This document shows, piece after piece, positions 20,404 through 28,831 of a DNA stretch of 64,000 nt. Source of the DNA: Pseudomonas sp. MM213 (GTDB taxonomy: Bacteria > Pseudomonadota > Gammaproteobacteria > Pseudomonadales > Pseudomonadaceae); assembly GCF_020423045.1 (NCBI RefSeq), contig NZ_CP081943.1:2976001-3040000 (forward strand), given 5' to 3'. The notes below the pieces were generated by a model that was not told the DNA's origin, did not search any database, and worked only from the letters and a program-made list of their open reading frames with translations. Position numbers and translations under genes: made by a program. The first letter of the stretch is position 1. Each line of letters begins with the position of its first letter.

Positions 20404-21402
20404 ATGCGCGAACGTACCATCGCCAGCCATTTCGCCCGTGCCGCCCTCGGTGGCGCGCGTCGGCTGGGTCATGACTGTTCAAACCTGCTGCAACAACTCG
20501 GCATCAGCCCCGAGCTGCTGGAAGAACCGCGTGCGCGGATTGCGCCTGAGCAGTTCACCCGCTTGATCCAGGGATTGTGGCTGGCACTCGACGACGAGTA
20601 CCTGGGCTTCGGGCCGGTCCCGAGTAAAACCGGCAGTTTCGCGATGATGTGCCACGCGGTGATTCACTGTCGCAATCTCGATAAGGCACTGCATCGCGGC
20701 TTGTTGTTTTATAGCCTGTTCCCCGGCGGCCCGCGCCTGACCCTGACCCGCGAAAACGAAATGATCCGCCTGAGCCTGGACGATTCGCAGTTTCAGGACC
20801 CGGACCATTTCCTCACCGAGAGCCAGTTGATGGTCTGGCATCGCCTCGGCAGTTGGCTGATCGGCCAGCGCATCCGCCTGGAACAAGCGACGTTCAGCTA
20901 CCCGAAGCCCGAGCACGGCGCGGAATACGAGTTGCTGTTCCCCTGCCCGATGGAGTTTTCAGCGGCGCAGAGCAGCCTGCTGTTCCACAGTCGCTACCTG
21001 AACATGCCGTTGCTGCAGGACGAGCGGACCCTCAAGCATTTCCTCGAACACTCCCCCGCCGACCTGTTGTCGCGCCCGGATGACGGCGACAGCCTGAGCA
21101 GCCAGTTGCGCCGCTTGCTCAGCCGCGACAGTGCGCGCTGGCCGGACCTGGAAGCGGTGGCCGCGCACCTGCACATCAGCCCGCAGACGCTACGCCGGCA
21201 TTTGCGCGAAGAGGGTTCGAGTTTTCAGGAGTTGAAGGATCAGTTGCGCCGGGACATTGCGATTTATCATCTGGGGCGCGCGGACCTGTCGTTGCAACAG
21301 ATTGCCGAGCAGCTGGGGTTTTCCGAGCCTTCGGCGTTTCATCGGGCGTTCAAGAAATGGACCGGGCTTACACCCGGTGCCTACCGCGCGCAGGAGAATT
21401 GA
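20404..21402 (+). CDS. AraC-family transcriptional regulator
   Basis: 332 aa. An N-terminal arabinose-binding-like (type 2) domain spans about residues 20-205. The C-terminal double helix-turn-helix includes PDLEAVAAHLHISPQTLRRHLREEGSSFQELKDQLRRD and LSLQQIAEQLGFSEPSAFHRAFKKWTGLTPGAYR. It resembles the OruR/ArgR-type family of P. aeruginosa. Divergent from dctA with 338 bp between; its effector is not known. Confidence 0.92.
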   Translation: MRERTIASHFARAALGGARRLGHDCSNLLQQLGISPELLEEPRARIAPEQFTRLIQGLWLALDDEYLGFGPVPSKTGSFAMMCHAVIHCRNLDKALHRGLLFYSLFPGGPRLTLTRENEMIRLSLDDSQFQDPDHFLTESQLMVWHRLGSWLIGQRIRLEQATFSYPKPEHGAEYELLFPCPMEFSAAQSSLLFHSRYLNMPLLQDERTLKHFLEHSPADLLSRPDDGDSLSSQLRRLLSRDSARWPDLEAVAAHLHISPQTLRRHLREEGSSFQELKDQLRRDIAIYHLGRADLSLQQIAEQLGFSEPSAFHRAFKKWTGLTPGAYRAQEN

Positions 21403-21421
21403 TTGTTGCGGTGAATTCACC

Positions 21422-21498
21422 GGCCCCTTCGCGGGCAAGCCTCGCTCCTACAGGAAAGCGCATTCCTGTAGGAGCGAGGCTTGCCCGCGAAGGGGCCC
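21422..21498. repeat. REP doublet (near-perfect REPIN)
   Basis: CCCCTTCGCGGGCAAGCCTC and its complement, with a very short spacer (AAAGCGCATT). Confidence 0.92.
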
Positions 21499-21521
21499 GT
21501 AAAAACGCTGAAGAACTCAGG

Positions 21522-22868
21522 TCAAACCACCGGAAAATGAATCCGGAACGCCGCGCCGCCCATCGGCGAATCGCCCAGGGTCAGTTTCGCGTTGTAACTC
21601 TCGATGATGTCCTTGACCACCGCCAACCCGATCCCCTGCCCCGGGTGCTGACGGTCCAGCCGTTCGCCGCGCTGCAGAATCCGTGCACGCTGATCCGGTG
21701 GCACACCCGGCCCATCGTCCTCGACACACAACTCGACGCCGCTCAAGGTCTCGCGCACGCTGATGCGCACTTCGCCCAGGCACAGGCGATAGGCGTTTTC
21801 CAGCAGGTTGCCCATCATTTCCAGCAAGGCGCCCTGCTCGATCGGCACGTAGCATTGCTCCGGCAGATCGAAGGCCACCCGCACGCGTTTGTCGCGGTAG
21901 ACCTTGTCCAGCGTGTCGCAGAGGCTTTGCAGCACCGGCCGCAACCGCACCTGATGGCGCACCAGGCCGCTTTTGCGCAGGCTGGCGCGCTGCAATTGAT
22001 AGCTGATCTGCTGGCTCATGCGCTCGATCTGGGTTTGCAGCACCCAGGCCTGATCGCGATCCGCCGGGCGTTGCGCCATGTCTTCGCTGACGCCTTGCAG
22101 CACGGTCAACGGGGTTTTCAGGCTGTGGGCCAGGTCGCCGAGGGAATCGCGATAGCGGCTGCGCTGTTCGCGCTCGCTGTGCAACAAGCGGTTGAGCGAG
22201 CCGGTCAGGCGCAGCAATTCACGCGGGTGCTGTTCGCTGAGGCTTTCACGGGTGCCGCTTTCGATTTCGTCGAGCTCCTGACTGAGTCGGCGCAACGCCT
22301 GCAAGCCCCAGGTCAGGCCGATCCACAGCAACGCCAGCAGCACCAACAAAGCGGCGCCGAAACCCAGATAGAGATTTTCCCGCAGACCTTCGAGGGTGTC
22401 TTCGTACTCGCGCACCGGTTGCAGCGCGACGATGCTGAACGCCGCGCTTTTGCCGCCGAGCAGTTTGACTTCGACGTCATAGACGAAGAATTCCTGGCCG
22501 TTGGCTTCGCTGATCCTCGCGAACTCGTTACCGCGCCCGTCGTAACGCGGTTTGTAGTTGATGTCCTCTTCCTGAGTCCCCTTCGAGCGCCAGACCAGGT
22601 GACCTTCACGGTCATAGATGTAGCCGAGCAAACGGCTGTCGGTGAGGTTGAAACGCTCGTCGGGCAACTGCGCCGGCATCTGCAAGTGGTTGCCCTCGAC
22701 CCGGGCGGCGGAAATCAGCGTGGTGACGTCCGACGCCAGGCGCTGCTCGATGGAATCCTGCAACGCCAGGCTGAACGCGCCCTGCATCGCCGGCAGCAAC
22801 GCCAGCATGAACAACACCGCCAGGATCGTGGCGGCGAGCATCAAACGGACACGAAGCGAACGAATCAA
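21522..22868 (-). CDS. phoQ: Sensor histidine kinase PhoQ
   Basis: 448 aa. TM1 (about 8-30) and TM2 (about 165-187) flank a periplasmic sensor domain. HAMP follows, then a HisKA with the PhoQ-type motif LAHSLKTPLTVL, and an HATPase domain with NLLENAYRLC, EDDGPGVP and GQGIGLAVV. It senses divalent cations and cationic peptides in related species. The start overlaps the phoP stop by 4 bp. Confidence 0.93.
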   Translation of the reverse strand: MIRSLRVRLMLAATILAVLFMLALLPAMQGAFSLALQDSIEQRLASDVTTLISAARVEGNHLQMPAQLPDERFNLTDSRLLGYIYDREGHLVWRSKGTQEEDINYKPRYDGRGNEFARISEANGQEFFVYDVEVKLLGGKSAAFSIVALQPVREYEDTLEGLRENLYLGFGAALLVLLALLWIGLTWGLQALRRLSQELDEIESGTRESLSEQHPRELLRLTGSLNRLLHSEREQRSRYRDSLGDLAHSLKTPLTVLQGVSEDMAQRPADRDQAWVLQTQIERMSQQISYQLQRASLRKSGLVRHQVRLRPVLQSLCDTLDKVYRDKRVRVAFDLPEQCYVPIEQGALLEMMGNLLENAYRLCLGEVRISVRETLSGVELCVEDDGPGVPPDQRARILQRGERLDRQHPGQGIGLAVVKDIIESYNAKLTLGDSPMGGAAFRIHFPVV

Positions 22869-23542
22869 GTGCAGCGCTCATTGAACAGGTAGCCGAGGCC
22901 CCGCACGGTGTCGATCGGCTTGAAGCCGGCCGGGCCTTCGAGTTTGCGGCGCAAGCGGCCGACCAGCACTTCGATCACGTTCGGATCGCGCTCGTCGTCA
23001 TCCGGGTAGAGCTGCTCCATCAAGCGGTCCTTGGCCACCACTTGCTGATGATGGCGCATCAGGTATTCGAGGATCCGGTACTCGTAGGCAGTCAGCGCCA
23101 GCGGTTGTTCATCGAGGGACGCCTGCTTGCGATTGAGGTCGAGCAGCAGCGGCCCGGCGACGATGGTTGACTGGGTGAAACCGCTGGAACGACGCAGCAA
23201 GGCATTCAGGCGCGCATCCAGCTCTTCGAACTGGAACGGCTTGACCACGTAATCGTCGGCGCCGGCAGCGAGGCCTTCGACCTTATCCTGCCAGTTGCCG
23301 CGCGCGGTGAGGATCAGGATCGGGAAGGTCTTGCCCCGCGAGCGCAGCTGACGGATCAGGTCGAGCCCGCCCATGCCGGGCAGGCCGAGGTCGATCACCG
23401 CCAGGTCATGGTTGAATTGCTCGGTCTGGTACAGCGCCTCCTCGGCGTTGGCCACGGACTCGACCACGTGGCCACTGTCCGTCAGGCGGGTTTGCAGGTG
23501 ATGGCGCAACAGCGCTTCATCTTCGACGACCAGCAATTTCAT
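22865..23542 (-). CDS. phoP: Response regulator PhoP
   Basis: 225 aa OmpR-family regulator. The receiver domain has VVEDEALLRHHL, Asp in LAVIDLGLPGMGG and DDYVVKPFQFEEL. The winged helix has LTAYEYRILEYLMRHHQQVV and VLVGRLRRKLEG. The sequence agrees closely with PhoP of P. aeruginosa as I recall it. It lies 48 bp after the small periplasmic gene and probably shares its promoter, which carries an 11-bp-spaced repeat array. Confidence 0.95.
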   Translation of the reverse strand: MKLLVVEDEALLRHHLQTRLTDSGHVVESVANAEEALYQTEQFNHDLAVIDLGLPGMGGLDLIRQLRSRGKTFPILILTARGNWQDKVEGLAAGADDYVVKPFQFEELDARLNALLRRSSGFTQSTIVAGPLLLDLNRKQASLDEQPLALTAYEYRILEYLMRHHQQVVAKDRLMEQLYPDDDERDPNVIEVLVGRLRRKLEGPAGFKPIDTVRGLGYLFNERCT

Positions 23543-23590
23543 AACGCTCTCCCGGGCAATTCAACCTCTCCAGAGGTGCAACGGCGTATT

Positions 23591-23896
23591 TCAAGACAGA
23601 TCATAGCGGCCCATGAGGTTCTCCTGACGGAGTTTAATGCCATTGTGAAAGACCGACACGTTCGCGTAAGCAGCGCAGTAATCGGCCTGAGGGTTCGGGC
23701 GGCCCAACTGCGCGCCCCAGGCACTGTCATGACTGACCACGCCGTTCGTGCCGATGCTGTGCAGGGTGAGGGACTTTTTGGGTCGCTCGCCGGTCTTCCC
23801 AAGAGCAAGGCTGGCGACATTATCGTCGGAAGCGAACGCCGCGGTGCTCGCGCTCAAAACGGTGAATGCCAGCAGCAGGTTTTTAAAGCCAGTCAT
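23591..23896 (-). CDS. Small periplasmic protein upstream of phoPQ
   Basis: 101 aa with an N-terminal signal peptide (hydrophobic core about 5-20, cleavage near AFA-SDD) and a polar mature part of about 80 residues. No domain recognised. It takes the place that oprH holds in P. aeruginosa, first in the phoPQ transcript. Its promoter has four GTTCAG repeats at 11-bp spacing with a TAATGT -10 box, which suggests PhoP control. Confidence 0.75.
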   Translation of the reverse strand: MTGFKNLLLAFTVLSASTAAFASDDNVASLALGKTGERPKKSLTLHSIGTNGVVSHDSAWGAQLGRPNPQADYCAAYANVSVFHNGIKLRQENLMGRYDLS

Positions 23897-23943
23897 AGGA
23901 AAATGTCCTCATGCGCAGATGCTTTGGGTACGGCGCTACATTA

Positions 23944-23993
23944 CGCACCGGCCCCTGAACTCCCCCTGAACGCACTCTGAACCCGAGCTGAAC
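23944..23993 (-). promoter_or_regulatory. Promoter with four GTTCAG direct repeats (candidate PhoP boxes)
   Basis: On the minus strand GTTCAG occurs four times at exactly 11-bp steps (plus-strand CTGAAC starts at 23955, 23966, 23977, 23988). The last repeat ends about 11 bp before a TAATGT -10 element, the layout of PhoP boxes that replace the -35. Confidence 0.8.
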
Positions 23994-24039
23994 CAGATCG
24001 ACTAGGCTGTGTTGACGACTTTTTTCAGGAGATCCGACC

Positions 24040-24830
24040 ATGCGTATATTCCTTGCCCTGTTCTTGCTGGCCGTGAGCGGGCTCAGCCAGGCGGCCATCA
24101 AGACCCAGGAAATCCCCTATCAAAGCCCCGACGGCACCAAGCTGATCGGGTATTACGCTTACGACGACGCGGTTAAAGGCCCCGCCCTGGCGTTGTGGTG
24201 GTTCACGAGTGGTGGGGGCTCAATGACTACGCCAAGCGCCGCGCCCGTGACCTCGCCGGCCTGGGCTACAGCGCCCTGGCCATCGATATGTATGGCGACG
24301 GCAAAAACACCGAACACCCCAAGGACGCCATGGCGTTCATGCAAGCGGCGATCAAGGACAGCGACGCTGCCAGTGCGCGGTTTCAGGCCGGGCTGGATCT
24401 GTTGAAGAAACAGCCGCAAACCGATCCGGATAAAATCGCCGCGATTGGCTACTGCTTCGGCGGCAGCGTGGTGCTGAACGCGGCACGTCAGGGCTTGCCG
24501 CTGGCGGGCGTGGTGAGTTTCCACGGGGCGCTGGCGACCAAAGCGCCTGCAACACCGGGCAGCGTGAAGGCGAAAATCCTCGTGGAGCATGGCGCGCTGG
24601 ACAGCATGGTGACGGCGGAAAACGTCGCGGCGTTCAAGGCGGAAATGGACAAGGCCGGGGCCGATTATCAATTCGTCAACCTTGAGGGCGCCAAGCATGG
24701 GTTCAGTAATCCGGACGCGGATCGCTTGAGCCATGGCGATCATGGCGGGCCGGATATTGGTTACAACAAGGCGGCGGATGAGAAGTCGTGGGCGGATATG
24801 CAGGCATTCTTCAAGAAGATATTTGGTTGA
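24040..24830 (+). pseudogene. Dienelactone hydrolase family protein, frameshifted
   Basis: The start at 24040 follows CAGGAG and gives a signal peptide (MRIFLALFLLAVSGLSQAA) and the first ~47 residues in frame. At about 24181 one base is missing: the frame KGP-A-L should continue as KGPRPGVVVVHEWWGL, which is found in the +2 frame. From there the rest is intact to 24830: VHEWWGLNDYAKRRARDLA, catalytic nucleophile Cys in GYCFGGSVVL, Asp near ALDSMV and His in AKHGFSNPDA. The whole would be about 263 aa. It is either a true frameshift or a base-call error. Confidence 0.88.
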
Positions 24831-24844
24831 GCAGGTAGACCGAG

Positions 24845-24927
24845 GTGCGGCCTTCGCGGGCAAGCCTCGCTCCTACAGGTTAGCGTTGTTCCCTGTAGGA
24901 GCGAGGCTTGCCCGCGAATGGCCGCAC
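24845..24927. repeat. REP doublet (near-perfect REPIN)
   Basis: GTGCGGCCTTCGCGGGCAAG and its complement, with a spacer of about 12 bp. Confidence 0.92.
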
Positions 24928-24975
24928 TGCGGTTCTGAACCTTTGCACTACCCAGCATCAAGGCAACCCGGCAAA

Positions 24976-25710
24976 ATGCCCGACATGAATCCCGTCCCCG
25001 CCCTGCCCGCCTGCTGCACCCCACTCGATGCCCATTGGCCGCTGCCGTTCGTGTTGCCCGATACGGTGCTGCTGAGCACGCACTTCAACACCTCGCAACT
25101 GGCCGCCGATGACTTTCAGCGCAGCGCCATCGAGCCACCCGCGACCATCCAGCGTTCGGTGGCCAAGCGTCAGGCCGAGTTTCTCGCCGGCCGGGTTTGC
25201 GCTCGCGCCGCGTTGCAGCGGTTGGAAGGGCTGAATTTTACCCCGGCCATTGGCGAAGACCGGGCGCCGGTCTGGCCCGCGCACATCTGCGGCTCGATCA
25301 CCCACAGCACCGGCCGCGCTGCGGCGATTGTCGCGCAGAAAACCCACTGGCGCGGCCTGGGGATGGACCTGGAAAACCTGCTCAACCCTGAACGGGCCGA
25401 GCGCCTGGCCGGGGAAATTCTCACCCCGCCGGAGTTACAACGCATGGCGGCAGGCCATCGCGATCAACTGGCGCTGCTGGTGACGCTGACGTTTTCGGTG
25501 AAGGAGAGTCTGTTCAAGGCGCTGTATCCGATTGTTCAGCAGCGCTTCTACTTCGAGCATGCCGAGGTGCTGGAGTGGTCCGAGGCGGGTGAGGTGCGGT
25601 TGCGATTGCTGACGGACCTGTCCAGTGAATGGCGCCATGGCACCGAGCTGGATGCGCAGTTCGGGGTTAAGGATGGGCAGTTGTTGAGTTTGGTGAGTAT
25701 CAAGGCCTGA
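24976..25710 (+). CDS. 4'-phosphopantetheinyl transferase (EntD/PcpS type)
   Basis: 244 aa (or 241 from the ATG at 24985). It transfers phosphopantetheine from CoA to acyl or peptidyl carrier proteins. Motifs: VWPAHICGSITHSTGRAAAIVA (P1/P2-like), GMDLENLLNPERAERLA (Mg-binding GxDxE) and FSVKESLFKALYP (W/FSxKESxxK). In Pseudomonas a single broad-range enzyme (PcpS) serves fatty acid and siderophore synthesis; this may be it. Confidence 0.92.
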   Translation: MPDMNPVPALPACCTPLDAHWPLPFVLPDTVLLSTHFNTSQLAADDFQRSAIEPPATIQRSVAKRQAEFLAGRVCARAALQRLEGLNFTPAIGEDRAPVWPAHICGSITHSTGRAAAIVAQKTHWRGLGMDLENLLNPERAERLAGEILTPPELQRMAAGHRDQLALLVTLTFSVKESLFKALYPIVQQRFYFEHAEVLEWSEAGEVRLRLLTDLSSEWRHGTELDAQFGVKDGQLLSLVSIKA

Positions 25711-25764
25711 AGATTTACGGCGTCGGTTCGGGCCTCATCGCGAGCAGACCATTCACCGCCAATC

Positions 25765-27375
25765 TCAACGCTTCTCCTGATTGCGCGGCCAACTCAAACT
25801 GAAACACGCCCCACCCAGGCTCTTGCTCTTGCTGATCAACGCTCGCCCGTCATGCCAATGGATGATCCGCCGCACGATCGACAGCCCCAACCCATGCCCG
25901 CCCGAAGCACGGGTTCGGCTGTCATCGAGACGCAGGAACGGCGTAAAGATTTTCTCCCACGCGGATTCCGGCACACCCGGCCCGTCGTCCTCGATGTCCA
26001 CTCGACAACGCTGCTGCCCGACCTGATAGCTGACGGTCACCCGCGATGAGGCATGACGCATGGCGTTGCTCACCAGGTTCTGGATCGCCCGGTGCAGGTA
26101 ACGGGGTTCGGCCTCGACCCAGGCATCGTCGCAATCGGCGGCCGAGAGGCACAAACCGCGCTGCACCGTGACGTCGGCGCGCAAGGGCGCCAATTCTTCG
26201 ATAACTTGATTGACCAGCGCATCCAGGTCAATCCGCTGGAAATTCAGCGCGGGCGAACCCTGTTCCAGCCGCGCGTAAGTGAGCATCTCGTCCACCAGCC
26301 GATCAAGGTCTTCAATGTCGTGATCCATGCCCTCGCGGTACTTCTCCAACGCCTGCGGCGTGGTGGCCGAGCCGATCATCTCCAGGCCGAAACGCAGCCG
26401 CGCCACGGGCGTGCGCAATTCGTGGGACACGGCGCGTACCAGTTCACGCTGGATCGCCAGCAACTGCTGCAAGTGCTCGGCCATGCCGTTGAACGCCGAG
26501 GCCAGGCGTCCCACCGAGTCGGCGCCGCGCGCCGGCACGCGGGTTTCCAGGCTGCCTTTGGCGATGCGCGTGGCGGCCGCTTCGAGCCCGCGCAAACGAC
26601 GCTCCAGTTGCCGCACCAAGAGATAGACGATCAACCCGATCAGGCTTAAGCCCAGCGCCGCGATCAGCACCAGCCACTCCGGCGGGTAAGGATTCATCTG
26701 ATATAGCGGACCGATTTCCAGTACCCACGGCGTGCCGACCATGCCGGCAAACACCCGGATCGAATCGCCGCCCTTGCCCAGCGCCATTACCGTATCGCCT
26801 TCGGCCACCCGACGGCTCTGGTCTTCGTCCATGTCCGCTTCGCCGACCGTGACCAGCCGCAAGTCGAAACCAAACCCCTTGTCTTCTTTCAACTGCGCCA
26901 GGCGCTTGGGCTGCTCGGCCACCGGCACGCGCACCAGCTCATCGGCGAGCAGGTAAATAGTTGCGCGGGCCAGTTGCTCGCTGATCTGCTGCACTTCCCC
27001 CGTGAGCACCAACTGCTCCTTGTCGCTGATCAGTCGATAGACCTTCGCTGCATGCGGACCGGTCTGCTCCACCAGCGCCTGACCACGCAGCACGCGGGTG
27101 CGCTGAGTCAGGTCGAGGTCGGTCTGGGCGAAGGTCTTCAGCGCCAACGGAATCCCGAGCAGGCGTTCCCACACCAGCAAGGCGCGGTGACGCTGGGTTT
27201 CGTTCATCGGTTGCAGGTTGTCGGCCATCAGCGAGAACGTGCCATGGGCCAGGCGCTCGCGGTATTGCTCGCTGCGCACCTGGTTGAGCATGTGCAGGGC
27301 CAGCACGCCGAGCACCGCCACCAGAATCAGCGCCGCGCACATGCCGCCATAGATGCGCAGGAAGATCGAGTTCAC
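25765..27375 (-). CDS. Sensor histidine kinase, RstB-like
   Basis: 536 aa. TM1 about 8-30, a long periplasmic region, and TM2 about 232-253. HAMP follows, then HisKA with VRAVSHELRTPVARLRF and an HATPase domain (NLVSNAMRHA, EDDGPGVPE, GHGLGLSIVRR). The start overlaps the regulator stop by 4 bp. It is encoded next to nrdA, as is a two-component pair in P. aeruginosa. Confidence 0.92.
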   Translation of the reverse strand: MNSIFLRIYGGMCAALILVAVLGVLALHMLNQVRSEQYRERLAHGTFSLMADNLQPMNETQRHRALLVWERLLGIPLALKTFAQTDLDLTQRTRVLRGQALVEQTGPHAAKVYRLISDKEQLVLTGEVQQISEQLARATIYLLADELVRVPVAEQPKRLAQLKEDKGFGFDLRLVTVGEADMDEDQSRRVAEGDTVMALGKGGDSIRVFAGMVGTPWVLEIGPLYQMNPYPPEWLVLIAALGLSLIGLIVYLLVRQLERRLRGLEAAATRIAKGSLETRVPARGADSVGRLASAFNGMAEHLQQLLAIQRELVRAVSHELRTPVARLRFGLEMIGSATTPQALEKYREGMDHDIEDLDRLVDEMLTYARLEQGSPALNFQRIDLDALVNQVIEELAPLRADVTVQRGLCLSAADCDDAWVEAEPRYLHRAIQNLVSNAMRHASSRVTVSYQVGQQRCRVDIEDDGPGVPESAWEKIFTPFLRLDDSRTRASGGHGLGLSIVRRIIHWHDGRALISKSKSLGGACFSLSWPRNQEKR

Positions 27376-28094
27376 AGCGACGGGTCTACGCAGGCTTCCG
27401 GCACGAACAGGTAGCCTTTGCTGCGGATGGTTTTGATCAGTCGCGGATGATCCGGGTCATCGCCGATCTTCGGCCGGATGCGCGAAATGCGCACGTCGAT
27501 CGAGCGGTCCTGGCCGTCATAGCCGATGCCACGCAGTGCGGTGAAAATCTCTTCACGAGAGAGGATGCGCCCGGCATTGGCCACCAACAGCCACAGCAGG
27601 TCGAACTCGGCGCTGGTCAGTTCGATGCCGTTGTCGTGCAACCAGGCTTCACGCAAGGCGTTGTCCACCACCAGCGGGCCGAATTGCAGGCGCCGTTGTT
27701 TTTCCGGAACGGGTTCAGGCGCTTCACTGCGCCGCAACAGGGCCTGGATGCGGGCCAGCAGCAGGCGTGGGCGAACTGGTTTGCAGACGTAGTCGTCGGC
27801 GCCCAGGTCGAGGCCGAGGATCTGATCGGTGTCGTCGGTACGCGCGGTGAGCATCAGGATCGGCCCGTCGTACTTGTCACGGACCTTGCGGCAAATGCTC
27901 AGGCCGTCTTCGCCCGGCAGCATCAGGTCGAGGATCACCAGGTCCGGTTTCTCCTTGATGATGCGCGCGGCCGCCAGGGCGCCGTTGCCTTCGATCGACA
28001 CACGCAGGCCATTGGCCTCCAGGTATTCGCGGGTCAGTTCGGCCAGACGCTGGTCGTCTTCCACTATCAATACCTGCCAGGCTTCTTGCTCCAC
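27372..28094 (-). CDS. OmpR-family response regulator, RstA-like
   Basis: 240 aa. The receiver has IVEDDQRLAEL, Asp in LVILDLMLPGEDG and the switch lysine in DDYVCKPVRP. The winged helix has LTSAEFDLLWLLVANAGRILSREEI and DVRISRIRPKIGDD, typical of RstA/OmpR regulators. First gene of the pair; the stimulus is unknown. Confidence 0.92.
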   Translation of the reverse strand: MEQEAWQVLIVEDDQRLAELTREYLEANGLRVSIEGNGALAAARIIKEKPDLVILDLMLPGEDGLSICRKVRDKYDGPILMLTARTDDTDQILGLDLGADDYVCKPVRPRLLLARIQALLRRSEAPEPVPEKQRRLQFGPLVVDNALREAWLHDNGIELTSAEFDLLWLLVANAGRILSREEIFTALRGIGYDGQDRSIDVRISRIRPKIGDDPDHPRLIKTIRSKGYLFVPEACVDPSL

Positions 28095-28372
28095 GGTGAC
28101 CTCTGCTTGCCAACAACACTAATAAGGAAGGATCCGCCCGTCTTTTTGTAATGATTGGGGAGGATAAGAATGCGTAACCATCGGCCGATTGTATAAACGT
28201 CGCCCGCCGAGAACACAAGCCGGCAAATGCGTTCAGACAACCCGGTTTTTTGTGATAGGGTTCGCGCCCTTAAAAATCCGAATGACTGTTTTCAATCGCT
28301 GAAAATCAGTGAAAAACAGTCCGCTCCAGCTAGGTCGCGGCCTACACGCTCGTTCCACCTTTCACACACAAT

Positions 28373-28393
28373 TTACGCACAGGTTTATCCACA
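28373..28393 (+). promoter_or_regulatory. Two DnaA boxes upstream of nrdA
   Basis: TTACGCACA at 28373-28381 and the perfect box TTATCCACA at 28385-28393, 12 bp apart in the same orientation. DnaA is known to act on nrdAB in E. coli. Confidence 0.65.
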
Positions 28394-28402
28394 GGTAGTA
28401 CG

Positions 28403-28431
28403 TTGCAACACCCTCCGAAACGCATTATCTT
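28403..28431 (+). promoter_or_regulatory. Predicted nrdA promoter
   Basis: TTGCAA (-35) at 28403-28408, a 17-bp spacer, and TATCTT (-10) at 28426-28431. The first NrdR box covers the -10. Confidence 0.55.
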
Positions 28432-28466
28432 GTACCCCGGCGCGAAAAAAACCCTACATGTAGGGT
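28420..28466 (+). promoter_or_regulatory. Tandem NrdR boxes
   Basis: ACGCATTATCTTGTAC at 28420-28435 and the palindrome ACCCTACATGTAGGGT at 28451-28466. Both resemble the NrdR consensus ACACWATATATWGTGT. The centres are 31 bp apart, the spacing of known NrdR operator pairs. Confidence 0.8.
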
Positions 28467-28831
28467 TTTACGCCAAAAACCAAACACAAACCGGACACCG
28501 ATTTCAAGCGCTTTTATTGCCTCTTTCCGGTTGAACCAAACGTATTTTCGAAAGACCAAACCGCGCGTGCGGATGGCTACTGTTTTTGAGCCGGAAACGG
28601 CGTTAACGGTACGGGTGTTGCAGTCGATTACTGTCACCCAAAAGGATCCTGGTGTCAGGCTCAAGGCCTGGGACCAAAGACTTCGGCATGGAAGCGGCGC
28701 CCCAACAGCCCCCTTCCTGATCTGTCCCGAAGTTGGTATGCCCGGCCCAGCCGGTTGTAGTGCTTCAGGACGGAACGGTGGGCACCGTGATGGTGCCCAA
28801 ACAAACATAGAGAATGTGGAGACAACCCCCC

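Larger units (their letters stand above)
28095..28831. other. Long gap between the RstA-like gene and nrdA
   Basis: 737 bp. It contains two DnaA boxes (28373-28393), a -35/-10 promoter overlapping paired NrdR boxes (28403-28466), and about 370 nt of leader before nrdA. A hairpin GGGCACC / GGTGCCC at 28780-28798 lies 33 nt before the start codon. No riboswitch class was recognised and no convincing small gene was found. Confidence 0.6.

Noticed and set aside
28472..28831. Cobalamin riboswitch in the nrdA leader
   Set aside because: No B12-box motif was found, and class Ia nrdA does not need such control.
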